Origin: Elgaria multicarinata webbii
Lineage: Eukaryota > Chordata > Lepidosauria > Squamata > Anguidae
Reading direction: 5' to 3'
Assembly: GCF_023053635.1 (NCBI RefSeq)
Contig: NC_086182.1
Location: 1,625,001 to 1,689,000, forward strand
Length of the DNA: 64,000 nucleotides
In this document: positions 45,400-64,000 of the stretch, in pieces
How positions within the stretch are numbered: the stretch's first letter is position 1
Layout of the letters: the number at the start of each line of letters is the position of its first letter
The notes under the pieces: model-generated
Told to the model about the DNA's origin: nothing
The model's database searches: none
The model's input: the letters and a program-made list of their open reading frames with translations, nothing else
Made by a program: the position numbers and the translations under genes

Positions 45400-47830
45400 T
45401 TCCCCACGTCTTGTCCTGAAATATCACAAAAAGACGCCTGGAGGCGGGGACCAGGTAGCAGCCCTCGTGAGGGCCTTCCTTTCCCACCCCTGGAGTCGGC
45501 TTCTCTCCCCTCTGCTCAATGCTTTCTCCTGCCACTGGGTCTGTTGCAAAGGTTGCACTTTCAGATCTATACATATCCCAGTGGAAAGCAGGGTCCAACT
45601 GCGTTTGATTTCCACATGGCTGCTACCTTGTGTTGAAAGCTCCTTCCTCCCTTCCACCTCTGTTGTCATATATGGCAACTCTCTCCCTTGGTGACCTCAT
45701 CCTTGGATGTAGCTCATTTGGGCATCGGCAGACCGAGCTGTGGTTGTCCCTTAATGATGGGGTTTTTTCTGGGCTCCTGCCGAGGGGAAAGTCTTCACTG
45801 CTCGGGAAGAATACTGCGGGACCACTGTGCTCTCTGCAGGGCCTCCCAGGGCCGTCTCCATGGGCAGAGGGATTCTTCCCTGTAGTTTAGCACCATACAG
45901 GCCCCTTCTAACTCTACTGTTCTACAATTTGATGCAGAGTAGAATATATTAGTAGGGCAGAATAATCATTTGCAAAAGGCAGCAAACCAAATGGTATATC
46001 TGTATGGGCATGCTATTTGGGTCCTGATTTACCTGAAACAGCCTCTCTCTTCCAAGACTTGTCCCTTGAAAATGGCTGCCCCTGTTTTGCGTTTGGAGCG
46101 TGTTTGGTGCTGCCGTTGAGGTGGGAGGAAATGGTTGGGTAGCAGTGTTTGGATTTCTGTCATGTGTCCCTGTCCCCGTTCCCCACCCCCCCCCCCCCGC
46201 TCCCTTGCCGTGTCTTTAGAAGTGAGAGCCCTCATGTGGCAGGTGGTGGGGCGGATGGATACACGTGTGCCTCTTGTTTTTAGTGCCCATGCACATGAGT
46301 GCATCAACATGCAATGCATAGACTGCCATTTCCTGCACGGCTGTTGGTGAGGGTCATTTGGGGCTGTTAACATATTCTAGAACAACTAGGCTTGTCTGGT
46401 TTATCATTAAACAAAAGGACAAACCCCTCTCCTTGGGTGGAAGACTACTGCAAAGCAAAGGATGACCGCACACAGTAGGGAATGCAGAAGTGCCTTCAGC
46501 AATGTTTTGTTGTGTCAATTCATAAGCCTCACTTCAGTAGCAGGACTCTCGTGGTGACATGCAATTTAAAAATACAATAAAATTCATAACGTGTTTGTTT
46601 TTTTAGTTAACACGTAAATAGTGTTTCTGAGTTTTATTAGTAAAATCAGACCACTTTAATAGTTGTGTGGTGGGTGAGGAAAGATCTGTAGACAAAACTA
46701 CTTTGTGTGAGAATAAGGAAGTGCACTAAGGTGGGCCAGAGAATGACCTTCGTATTCACAGTGGGAAAGGCACAGTGTACAGGAGAGGGAATGGTACCCT
46801 TTCTCCAGAAGCCTAGCTTTTATAACGGGTGCAGCTTTAATGTGGTGCTGATACATTCAATGTGATGACAGCTGGAATTCAGGCATTCTGACTCTGTTGC
46901 TTGCAGAAGAGCCAGGTGGGAATTTGGGGACCGGAGCTGTGTTCTAGATGCTTGGAGGGGAAGAGGCTATTTGGATCACAGCTCTGTCCAGGGGGTTAAT
47001 TCTGCTGCCTGCACCAAATGTAATCACCCTCCCAATGCTCTATCTGAGAGTCTGGGCAGCCGATCAATTAAACAAATTAAAACCCTGCTCCCTTTGCCAC
47101 TGTTGCTCATCAGATCCGATCTGCAGTACGAGCCTCCCAGTTTCCTTGCTGCTCCCTCGTAGGAGTATCTGCCTTATTAATGTGTATGTTTAGTTCCCTT
47201 AAAAAGGCAACAGGGATTTTCTCAGCAGCTGGTTGGATCTTTTAAGGCATCTGCTCTTCATTCTTATTCTGCTAAGGATTCCTGTAATCAAAGCCAGCCA
47301 GGAATAGCCAGTGCCATCATAGTAAAAGGAAGTCCCAGAACAGGCTGTGCAAAATGAGCATCCTCAGGGGTGGCTGTACCACGAGGCAAGGGGAGGCTAC
47401 TTTCTTGGGTGGCACACTCTGGACACCACTGAGGGCAGCAAAGTGAGAGAGACAGACGTGGTGCCACTGGGCAGTTCTCTGCAAACCCCACTGGTGTGAC
47501 CCAGGAGCTACACAAAAGGGTGGCAGTTGATTTCAGGAAACATTTCTCAAAGGCTTTGTGTGGGAAAACGTCCCACTGTTCCTCCCCCCCTTCATAATTT
47601 CTATATTACCCTTATAGCAGCACATCTACTAAAAAGTAATCAAAATAACTATCTCAATATGAAAAAATAAAAATTATGAAACAGCAGCCGCACAGACCAA
47701 GAAAAGTCAACGGAGCAGATAAAACCAGCATACCTTACATGTTGAATGCCTAGGTGAGTAAAAGGTTGTTCCCTGCTGGGGATGGAAGGCGCTTCTCTGG
47801 GAAGTCACAGCACATCTGGGGCTCCACAGC
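45400..47830. other. Intergenic stretch, little recognised
   Basis: A short CR1 tail remnant lies at about 45885-45940 (GGCCCCTTCTAACTCTACTG). The rest shows no gene or clear repeat family. Confidence 0.4.
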
Positions 47831-47833
47831 CAA

Positions 47834-48660
47834 GAATCATAGAATTGTGGAGTTGGAAGGGACCGTAAAGACCATCTAGTCCAACCCTCTGCAATGTGCA
47901 GAAACACCAGTTAAACCATCCATGAGAGAGGGCTGTCCAGCCTCTTCTTAAAAACCTCCAGTGATGGAGAACCCACAACCTCTGCTGGTAGTCTGTTCCA
48001 CTGTTGTATAGATCTTACCTCAAGGAAGTTTTCCCTTATATTTAATTGAAATCTAGGTAGCTGTAACTTCTATCCATTGTTTTGGGTCCTAATTTCTGTG
48101 GCCATGGAAAACAGCTCTTGACCATCCTCTCCGTGGCATCCTTTTATGCCTGAACACTGCTAACATGCCTCCCCTCAGTCTCCTTTTCTCCAGACTGAAC
48201 ATCCCAAGTTCCTTCAGCCTGTCCTCACAGGGCATGCCCTCAAGTCCCTGTATCATCTTCATTGCCCTCCTCTGAACCTGTTCTAACCTGTCAACGTCCT
48301 TCTGGAAATGTGGTGCCCAGAACCGCACACAGTATTCCAGGTGTGGTCTCACTAGTGCCGAGTAGAGAGGAATAAGGACTCCACGCGCCTTTGATACAAT
48401 GCTTCTTCTAATGCAGCCCAGATCTGTGTTCGCCTTTCTAGTGGCCATCTTGCACTGCGGACTCATGTTCAGATTGCTGTCAACGACCACACCCAAATCC
48501 TTCTCCGGTGTAATGCTCCCAAGCCATCCATCCCTTATCTTGTATGTGTACCCTACATTTTACCTCCCTTACATTTCTCCCTGTTGGAGGACATCTTGTT
48601 CCTCTCAGCTCAGTCTTCCAAGCTGTCCAGATCAGATTGCAGCCTCATTCTGTCATGGCA
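47834..48660 (-). mobile_element. CR1 LINE, older subfamily
   Basis: Minus-strand reading gives [40 protein letters not shown] and [20 protein letters not shown]. The 3' tail at 47834 onward (ATAGAATTGTGGAGTTGGAA) differs from the other CR1 copies here, so it is a separate subfamily. Confidence 0.88.
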
Positions 48661-49167
48661 ACTCTGCCTTGGTGCTCCTTCCCATGCAGATGCCGAAGGA
48701 GCGCCAATGTGGGAGCCCGAGGCCTTGTGGTGCAGACATGCCGCCATCAAGATGGGGGCCTAGTCTTAATGTAATAAGATGAAGACAAAAGAAATAAAGG
48801 GAATAGAAAGATGTGATGTCAAAGCTAGGCTAAAAGGTAAAAAAGGGAATTCTGAATTTCAGTTCTAGCACAGAGATAAGGTGGCACAAGTTAATCTAGA
48901 GATTTACAGATGAGAAGAACATTCTTAAAATACTATACAATATAAATAAATATCTAATAATGGACGCTAGGAAAGAGAATAATAAAGGGGGATGTCATGG
49001 TGTAAAATCTTAGAAACTTTTTTTTTGTTTTGTTTTTAGAAAAAATCCTTTTTGGTAAACATCTCCAGTTTAAAGCAAATAAAAAGAAATATGAAAAGAA
49101 ACCCCTCCATGTGCATGCAACCTTAAGAAGGCACTTTTAAATTGTGCTCCTTTTGACCTTACAGTTT

Positions 49168-50245
49168 CAAGATGGGGGATACTTGGCTCAGCAATACTAC
49201 AAGCAAGAAGGATCTTAGAATTGCAGAGCAAAAGCTGAATATGAGCCAAGAGTCTGATGTGGCAGCTGCAAAAAGCAAATGCTATTTTGGGCTGCATTAA
49301 TAGAACTATAGCTTCTAAATCAGGTGAGGTACTGGTTTCCCTCTATTCAGCCCAGGTTAGGCCTCATCTTGAGTATTGTGTCCAGTTCTGGGCTCCACAA
49401 TTCAAGAAGGACGCAGACAAGCTGGAGCGTGTTCAGAGGAGGGCAACCAGGATGATCAGGGGTCTGGAAACAAAGCCCTATGAAGAGAGACTGAAAGAAC
49501 TGGGTAGGTTTAGCCTGGAGAAGAGAAGACTGAGGGAGACATGATAGCATTCTTCAAATATTTAAAAGGTTGTCACTCAGAGGAGGGCCGGGATCTCTTC
49601 TCGATCCTCCCAGAGTGCAGGACACGGAATAACAGGCTCAAGTTACAGGAAGCCAGATTCCGGCTGGACATCAGGAAAAACTTCCTGACTGTTAGAGCAG
49701 TACGACAATGGAACCAGTTACCTAAGGAGGTTGTGGGCTCTCCCACACTGGAGGCATTCAAGAGGCAGCTAGGCAGCCATCTGCCAGGGATGCTTTAAGG
49801 TGGATTCCTGCATTGAGCAGGGGGTTGGACTCGATGCGAAAAGAAGGGAGAAACAGGTTCTCAAGATGCTAAACTTTTCTTAAATTGAAAAGCCCGACAC
49901 GTTTTGGCCTATGATTCTTTAAGGCCTTCTTCAGGGGGGTTATAGGAAGATGTCTTCAGAGTTCTTATAAACAAAATGTCTTTCCCTAATTGTTAATTAG
50001 GCCTTCAACAAATTAGGGAAAGACATTTTGTTTATAAGAAGAACTCTGCAGACATCTTCCTATAACCCCCTGAAGAAGGCCTTAAAGAAACACGTCGGGC
50101 TTTTCAATTTAAGAATAAAAAGTTCAGCATCTTGAGAACCTGTTTCTCCCTTCTTTTTGCCACACTTGGATGCTTCTCTCCCCCTGCTTTTGCTTTTGGA
50201 CTTGATGGCCCTTATACGCCCCTTTCCAACTCTACTATTCTATGA
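49168..50245 (+). mobile_element. CR1 LINE interrupted by a foldback element
   Basis: CR1 coding end in two frames ([20 protein letters not shown], then [20 protein letters not shown]). The tail is interrupted at 49836 by the foldback insertion and resumes at 50198 (GGACTTGATGGCCCTTATAC) to TATTCTATG. Confidence 0.9.
49837..50197. mobile_element. Foldback element with hammerhead-like modules (copy 2)
   Basis: Left arm from 49837 (CGAAAAGAAGGGAGAAACAG) and right arm to about 50158 are inverted copies. A tail of about 39 bases (ACACTTGGATGCTTCTCTCC within it) follows. CR1 bases GGACTCGATG (49827-49836) and GGACTTGATG (50198-50207) form a 10-bp target duplication with one change. TCTTCAG at 49928-49934 and its complement in the right arm are the CTGAAGA cores; the GAAA part is degenerate. 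Confidence 0.85.
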
Positions 50246-51048
50246 AAAATAAGTGTGCCTTGTTGTCTGGTTCGTTTCCACCTGTTCATGCCCTATTTTC
50301 AACTTGTACTCTTTTTCCAGGCACATAAAAATAATTTATTAACAAATTTCTCTGGGGGCACACCCTAATGAAATGTGCTGTGCACGCCTATGTCTGTGAT
50401 CTGCAAGTCCAACAAGTCTTGTCAGTCTTTCTGATAAGACTCGGATTCGGGCACCTGGGAGACAGCAAATGTGTTGAGATAAAAGATCTGGCTGACAAAT
50501 GGGTGCTTCTGTGACTCTCAAGAGGGAGTTGCCTACGATCACAACCTTCTTTTTCTTCTTGTTGGTTGATGACAGCTGACCTCCACTTGGATCAGGTGAC
50601 AGGGCTTCAACTGTGGGAGTCTCCTATAGGTTGCTCCTCTTCATGGATCCTTCCTTGGAAGCTAGAGGTTGGAATCGGTTGCTATGTTCTAGGGAAAGGG
50701 TCTACTATATGGCCATTTTGCTTGTGATGGTGATGTGTTGCCAGTTGCGTTCATTTTCCTCCTTTGGTGAAGTTATAAGTTTCACATTGCTTTCCTGCTT
50801 GTAGAGAGTAATGGCATCCATAGTACTGTTCAAGAAATCTTAATCTTGCTAAGTGAGGCGTAGGCATGATACTCTGGCCTCCAGTTCACCAATCTTTGTT
50901 TTCAGAAGCTCACACTTTACACAAACAAAGTCTGCTTTCTCTTTGGGGAGAAAGGTAAACATGGCACACCTGCTGCAGGTGACTGCCAGAACCCCAACTC
51001 TGTCCATGATTTCTACTATATGCTGTGGAGGAAGAAAATGGTGCATGC

Positions 51049-51118
51049 TAAGCCGTGGTTCACACAACATACTAAGCCAAATTGTTTTGCTCAAAATGCT
51101 TAACCACTGTGGCTTAGC
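51049..51118. mobile_element. Short MITE-like inverted repeat
   Basis: TAAGCCGTGGTTCACAC pairs loosely with AACCACTGTGGCTTAGCC. Confidence 0.45.
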
Positions 51119-51396
51119 CTATCATCTGAACAGGGTCGTTATTATTATTAATCTGGGAATAAAGAAGAAGGGGTAAGGGACGGAAGCTCCCACAGGAGGA
51201 TGTGACTGTGAAAGCAGCACGAGGGAAGGATGAAAGAAACAGGCAGTTGGGGAAGACTTAAAGGAATAGTATTTAAAATAAAAGTTTTGGTGTCAGTGGG
51301 CATGTTTGGAATTGTGAGAGAGTGTCATGGGCCCTCTCACAAAATGGCTGCCATGGAGCAGCTTGCTTATTCATGAAATAGCTTGTGCGGTAGGCA

Positions 51397-51480
51397 TGTA
51401 TTATTATTATTATTATTATTTATTTACATAGCACCATCGATGTACATGGTGCTGCACAGACCACACAGTCTAGTCATAAA
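51397..51480 (-). mobile_element. L2 3' end, same subfamily as 4129-6215
   Basis: ATT tail followed by TACATAGCACCATCGATGTA and CATGGTGCTGCACAG. Confidence 0.75.
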
Positions 51481-52198
51481 GCATTCGGTAGGGAAACTGG
51501 TGACTCTACTGGAAAAGTAACTAGCCCCAAAGGGTAAGTACAAGGCAGAGGAGGAGGTCTGAGCTCCAAAATACAAGGCCGCTCTTTTGACCCCTGAAAA
51601 TGGTGGTGGTGGAGGGCAGCAGTTTGCTTTGCAATGTGGCAAGCTCTCGTTTAAAAAACAATTTAAAATAAGTTTAGAAATATAATTAAAACCGAGAGAG
51701 CCACGTGGCTGCTGAGAAGCGGCGGTGTCCGTGGACATCCTGAGCCTCCATATAAAGTGATACGAGCAACTGCCATCGGATTGCCTCCAGCTGCCACCGT
51801 TTTGTGGTTAGTGGGCCTCGATCATCTTCAGAAACGGACCTTGCGGGTGGAGAGCTTGAAGGCCCCTGGCGGGCCTAGTGGATTTGGTCTGTCTCCCACT
51901 TTATTTTGCCACCTGTAATAGTATTCAGAATGGCCACCTCACCTTTTAAAGAAACCGTGCCAACAACAGACCTTCTACCTGCCTGCCACTCCAGCTCACC
52001 CTACCCACAACCCTGCCCCAAATTATAACAAGAGAAGGAAAGAGAAACAACTGGAAAGAGAGCGGGGGGAAAGCTAACAGAAGTTAGACAGGTTGGAAGC
52101 CCAGGCAGGGAGTGAAGCAAGCACCGCTCAGGTAGGCAAACTATTGGATTCAAGGTGAATTCAGTTTTCAAACAGAGAGAGTGCACCAAGTGTGTTGT

Positions 52199-52276
52199 TT
52201 CTTCTTCTTCTTCTTCTTCTTCTTCTTCTTCTTCTTCTTCTTCTTCTTCTTCTTCTTCTTCTTCTTCTTCTTCTTC
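52199..52276. repeat. CTT (GAA on the other strand) trinucleotide tract
   Basis: About 25 uninterrupted CTT units, a homopurine-homopyrimidine tract. The long Glu and Phe runs it encodes are not genes. Confidence 0.95.
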
Positions 52277-52984
52277 CTGAACATAATGTGTCTTCAACCC
52301 ACAATTATGCTTTTCAGGCAAAGGCTAATTTCCAGTGTTGAAAATAATCCTTTTAGCCTCTGAGCAGCTCTCTACATGAACTAATAGTGCTAAAATATTT
52401 ATCAATAATCTTACATTTCACCTTTCTGTCTAACCATTTCCAGGGTAGCTTGCATTGCCAAAGCTGTGAAACAACAATAAAGCAACACAATAACAAAATA
52501 GTAGACGAACGGCAGCATCAAAACAATCTCACCATGTTAGAGGTTTAAAAGGGTGAGAGAATACAAAGGTCTTTGCCTGGCACCAAAGAACGTGGGATTC
52601 TGCCCCTGGAGTGAGTGACTGGTGCACTGGTGCACACCACCACGAGGAAGGTCCTCTCCACAGTCCACCTCGCCTCAGATGATGGGGAACTGGGAGGAGG
52701 ACCTCAAAAGGTGGCCTGAAGGTCCGGGCAGGTTCATGTTGGAGAGAGCAGCCCTTCCAGTCTCCTTTTCCCAAGCCGTGAAAGGTGTTCAGGTAAGCTT
52801 TGAGTTCTGCCTGGCAATGGACTGAGAGCTGGTGGAGCTCTTTCAGCACCAGCAACAAAAGGCTCACGTTGGCCACATTGGTGTAATATCCAGCAAGGGA
52901 TGGATGGAAGCCTTGGGGAGGCTCAAGCATGCCAGAATTCTCAGAATTTCATTTCAAAGCTCGGTGCGGATTTGCTCCCATTAT

Positions 52985-53215
52985 TCTTTCTGACCTATTT
53001 AGGTTTGTTGGCATGGGGAAAATGCATATTTTTCAAAAGTGCACAATTTCTCCCCATTGACTGAAGCGTGAAAATGCTAATATTTTTTAAAAGAACTGTA
53101 CATTTTTAAGGTGTGCACACTTTAAATTATGCATTTTAAAAATTGTGTTTTTTAAAATGTAGCTATTTTAAGCATGCATTTCTTAATGTGTGCATTTTTC
53201 AAAGTGCATTTACCC
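52985..53215. repeat. AT-rich quasi-repeat of TGCATTTTT units
   Basis: Variants of TGCATTTTTMAA and GTGCAC recur irregularly, for example near 53022, 53095, 53135, 53170 and 53190. No clear period. Confidence 0.5.
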
Positions 53216-53379
53216 TCCTCCCGAAGGAGCAAGTTTGTAGCTGAAGGAGCAGGTTCTCCTGGTGCCATCTCTGTCGCTTGAAGCTCGGGTGGCCCTTAGT
53301 GGCATGGCATGCCTTCTACCAGCTTTGGCTGGGGACCCAGATCTGCCCCTAACTGGAAAGAGATAACCTGGCTTCAGTA

Positions 53380-53700
53380 GTCTCTGCTCTGGTAACTTCG
53401 AAGCTAGATTACTGCAATGCACTCTACATGGGGCTGCCCTTGAAGACTGTTCAGAAGCTGCTGCTTGTGCAAAATCCGGCAGCCTGATTAGTGAGCGGGA
53501 CCAGAAGGTCTGAGCCTATAATACCAATTCTAGCAAACTGCATTTGCTGCCTGTATGTTTCAGATCCTGATTCAAGGTGCTGGTTTTAACCTATAAAGCT
53601 TTACATGGCGGAGTGCGTCTCCCAACCTGAACCTCCCTAAACACTCTGGTTGCAGAGAGGCTCAGAAGGGGGACAGTACAGGAGAAGGCCTTCTCAGGGT
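53380..53700 (+). mobile_element. Degraded L2-clade LINE fragment
   Basis: Reads LDYCNALYMGLPLKTVQKLL with breaks, then a degraded C-terminal part: the same protein region as at 43288-44010. Confidence 0.7.
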
Positions 53701-54077
53701 TGTCCCCACATATCCCATTCATTTCAGCGAGATATGGGCAAAAGGACCTCCAAGTGGATTGGGCCCTGTGTTAATTAGCAGCAGGAGGGAAGCCATGTGG
53801 ATTTGCTGCCTTGGGCACCCTTGCATCTTGGGCTGATTCTGGCCATTCTTGGTAACTTTCTCACCTCCGTGGCAGGAGCTGCTGCTACTTCCTTTCCCAA
53901 TGGAGCTTATATGGACTTTTGCCCCTCACTTGTTTATTGAAGTGTAGCATAAAAGGAGCAGACTCACAAATGAGGCGTTGCTTTCCAACTTTTTTCTTGC
54001 ATACATTTTTCTTATGATAATAATTCACCAGGCTCTCTTCTACCATCAGCCCAAGGTCAATATAATGAAATAAAACA

Positions 54078-54194
54078 CCTTATATGGCTAACATACTATC
54101 CGTTAGCCTTTTTAGGGTCTTGCTTTGGGAATGATCCGCCTCTGAGGTTTTATAGTCTCACTAGTATTTATACCAAAGGCATTGTAAGAAAAGA
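54078..54194 (+). promoter_or_regulatory. ACTG2: Predicted ACTG2 core promoter: paired CArG boxes and TATA
   Basis: Two perfect SRF-binding CArG boxes, CCTTATATGG (54078-54087) and CCTTTTTAGG (54107-54116), lie 29 bases apart centre to centre. TATTTATA (54165-54172) follows. Paired CArG boxes about 50-120 bases before a TATA box are typical of smooth-muscle actin promoters. The strand and assignment follow from ACTG2 downstream; not proven. Confidence 0.65.
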
Positions 54195-54227
54195 GTCCCC
54201 GAGGAAAGGAGCTTTCGAGTGCACTCG
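54195..54227 (+). other. ACTG2: Predicted ACTG2 non-coding exon 1
   Basis: A short exon from about 25-30 bases after the TATA box to the donor ACTCG|GTGAGTAA at 54228, close to a perfect consensus. Vertebrate ACTG2 has a short untranslated first exon, and the next acceptor is TCTTCCAG at 56726. Confidence 0.55.
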
Positions 54228-54804
54228 GTGAGTAACCAGAGAAAGATTTTGCTAGCACAAACACTCTTATGGGAGGGAAGGGGGAGCCACGGAGAGAGCC
54301 CGATTGCAGCAACCGAGAGGTTTAGAAACATGTTGCTGCTTAGCTAGACTGAGACTTCCCTAAAAACAGCTCCCTGGCTCTCTTTTTGGGGGAAATTGGT
54401 CTGGAGAAATGAATCAGGAAACAATTGCTAATTATCTGTATTTGTTTTAGATCTGTTTCACCTAATGATCCCCACAGGAAATCTTTGGAATACAGAGCCC
54501 TACACCCTATCATTTTACTGAATAACTTACTTCTTGTTTTGCATATGTGTGCATCTTTGTGTTAGTCACAAGAGCTGTGAGAAACCCCACAGTTATGTCA
54601 GTGTTAAGGCACGGGTGCACATTTTTCTGCATTGAGCATTTTTGATGACCCTTGTAGAGTTTATGGTTCAATGTACAACCTCAAGATGAAAAGTGGAATT
54701 TGGTAGTTTGGAAACAATTTTTAGGGAGAAGCCATAAGACTTGGGCTGCTATATCTGTGGACGTCACATAATTTGAATAGAACTGGCCCATGTTACTGAT
54801 TCTT

Positions 54805-55039
54805 TACAGTTATAAAGACTAGTCTCTTCCGGCAGGCCTACCCAGATTAATTTTAAACCTAAGAATTTTAAGATGTTCTGATTGTTATTTTAATATTGTG
54901 TCGGTTCTATATGCTGGTTTAATCCGTTTAATGCATTTGATTCATATTGTATTGTTGTACTTAATGTTGTTCCCTGCCTTGATCCAAAGGGAGAGGCGGG
55001 TAAGAAATAATTATATCATCATCATTGTCATCATCATCC

Positions 55040-55040
<1 letters not shown>
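54805..55040 (+). mobile_element. L2-clade LINE 3' end
   Basis: ACTAGTCTCTTCCGGCAGGC, then CCTTGATCCAAAGGGAGAGG and CGGGTAAGAAATAAT, with an ATC-rich tail. It lies in predicted ACTG2 intron 1. Confidence 0.8.

Positions 55041-64000
<8,960 letters not shown>

Noticed and set aside
52001-52321. Poly-Glu and poly-Phe open frames
   Set aside because: Products of the CTT/GAA microsatellite only.

Overview
This is a vertebrate nuclear window, most likely from a squamate reptile (lizard or snake lineage). The evidence is intron-rich genes with CpG-island promoters, many CR1 and several distinct L2-clade LINE copies, tRNA-derived SINEs, hAT-like MITEs, and fossils of Copia-like and DIRS-like elements. 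CR1 plus abundant L2 fits squamates better than birds, turtles or crocodilians. That assignment is inference from repeat content.

Three protein genes lie head to tail on the + strand. DUSP11 (RNA 5'-triphosphatase of the dual-specificity phosphatase fold) has its start codon at 959 and its stop at 19542, and all ten coding exons join in frame to 323 codons. STAMBP (AMSH, a JAMM-type K63 deubiquitinase) runs from 26479 to 40236 in nine coding exons that give 424 residues. ACTG2 (enteric smooth-muscle gamma actin) has a predicted non-coding first exon near 54195-54227 and seven coding exons from 56762 to 63567. These hold residues 1-329 of 376, and the last coding exon lies beyond the window. 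The order DUSP11-STAMBP-ACTG2 matches the human 2p13 neighbourhood as I remember it. The genes share a neighbourhood, not a pathway.

Layout: 1-1500 CpG island and DUSP11 promoter; 1-20.6 kb DUSP11, with an antisense L2 carrying a 620-codon ORF and a Copia-like fossil in intron 1; 20.6-25.8 kb intergenic, with a solo LTR, paired MITEs and a hAT-like element ending at the STAMBP CpG island; 25.8-42.4 kb STAMBP, with a foldback element and a DIRS-like fossil in its introns; 42.5-54 kb intergenic LINE-rich DNA with an unexplained CpG-rich block at 44.27-45.0 kb; 54.0-64 kb ACTG2.

The most unusual signal is a family of short foldback elements (32392-32797, 49837-50197 and a fragment at 3620-3675). 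They have long inverted arms, 10-12 bp target duplications, and in each arm a module resembling a hammerhead ribozyme. Other points of interest are a GC-AG intron in ACTG2, a splice acceptor of DUSP11 built on a LINE-tail microsatellite, and paired CArG boxes with a TATA box and a strong splice donor that locate the ACTG2 promoter.
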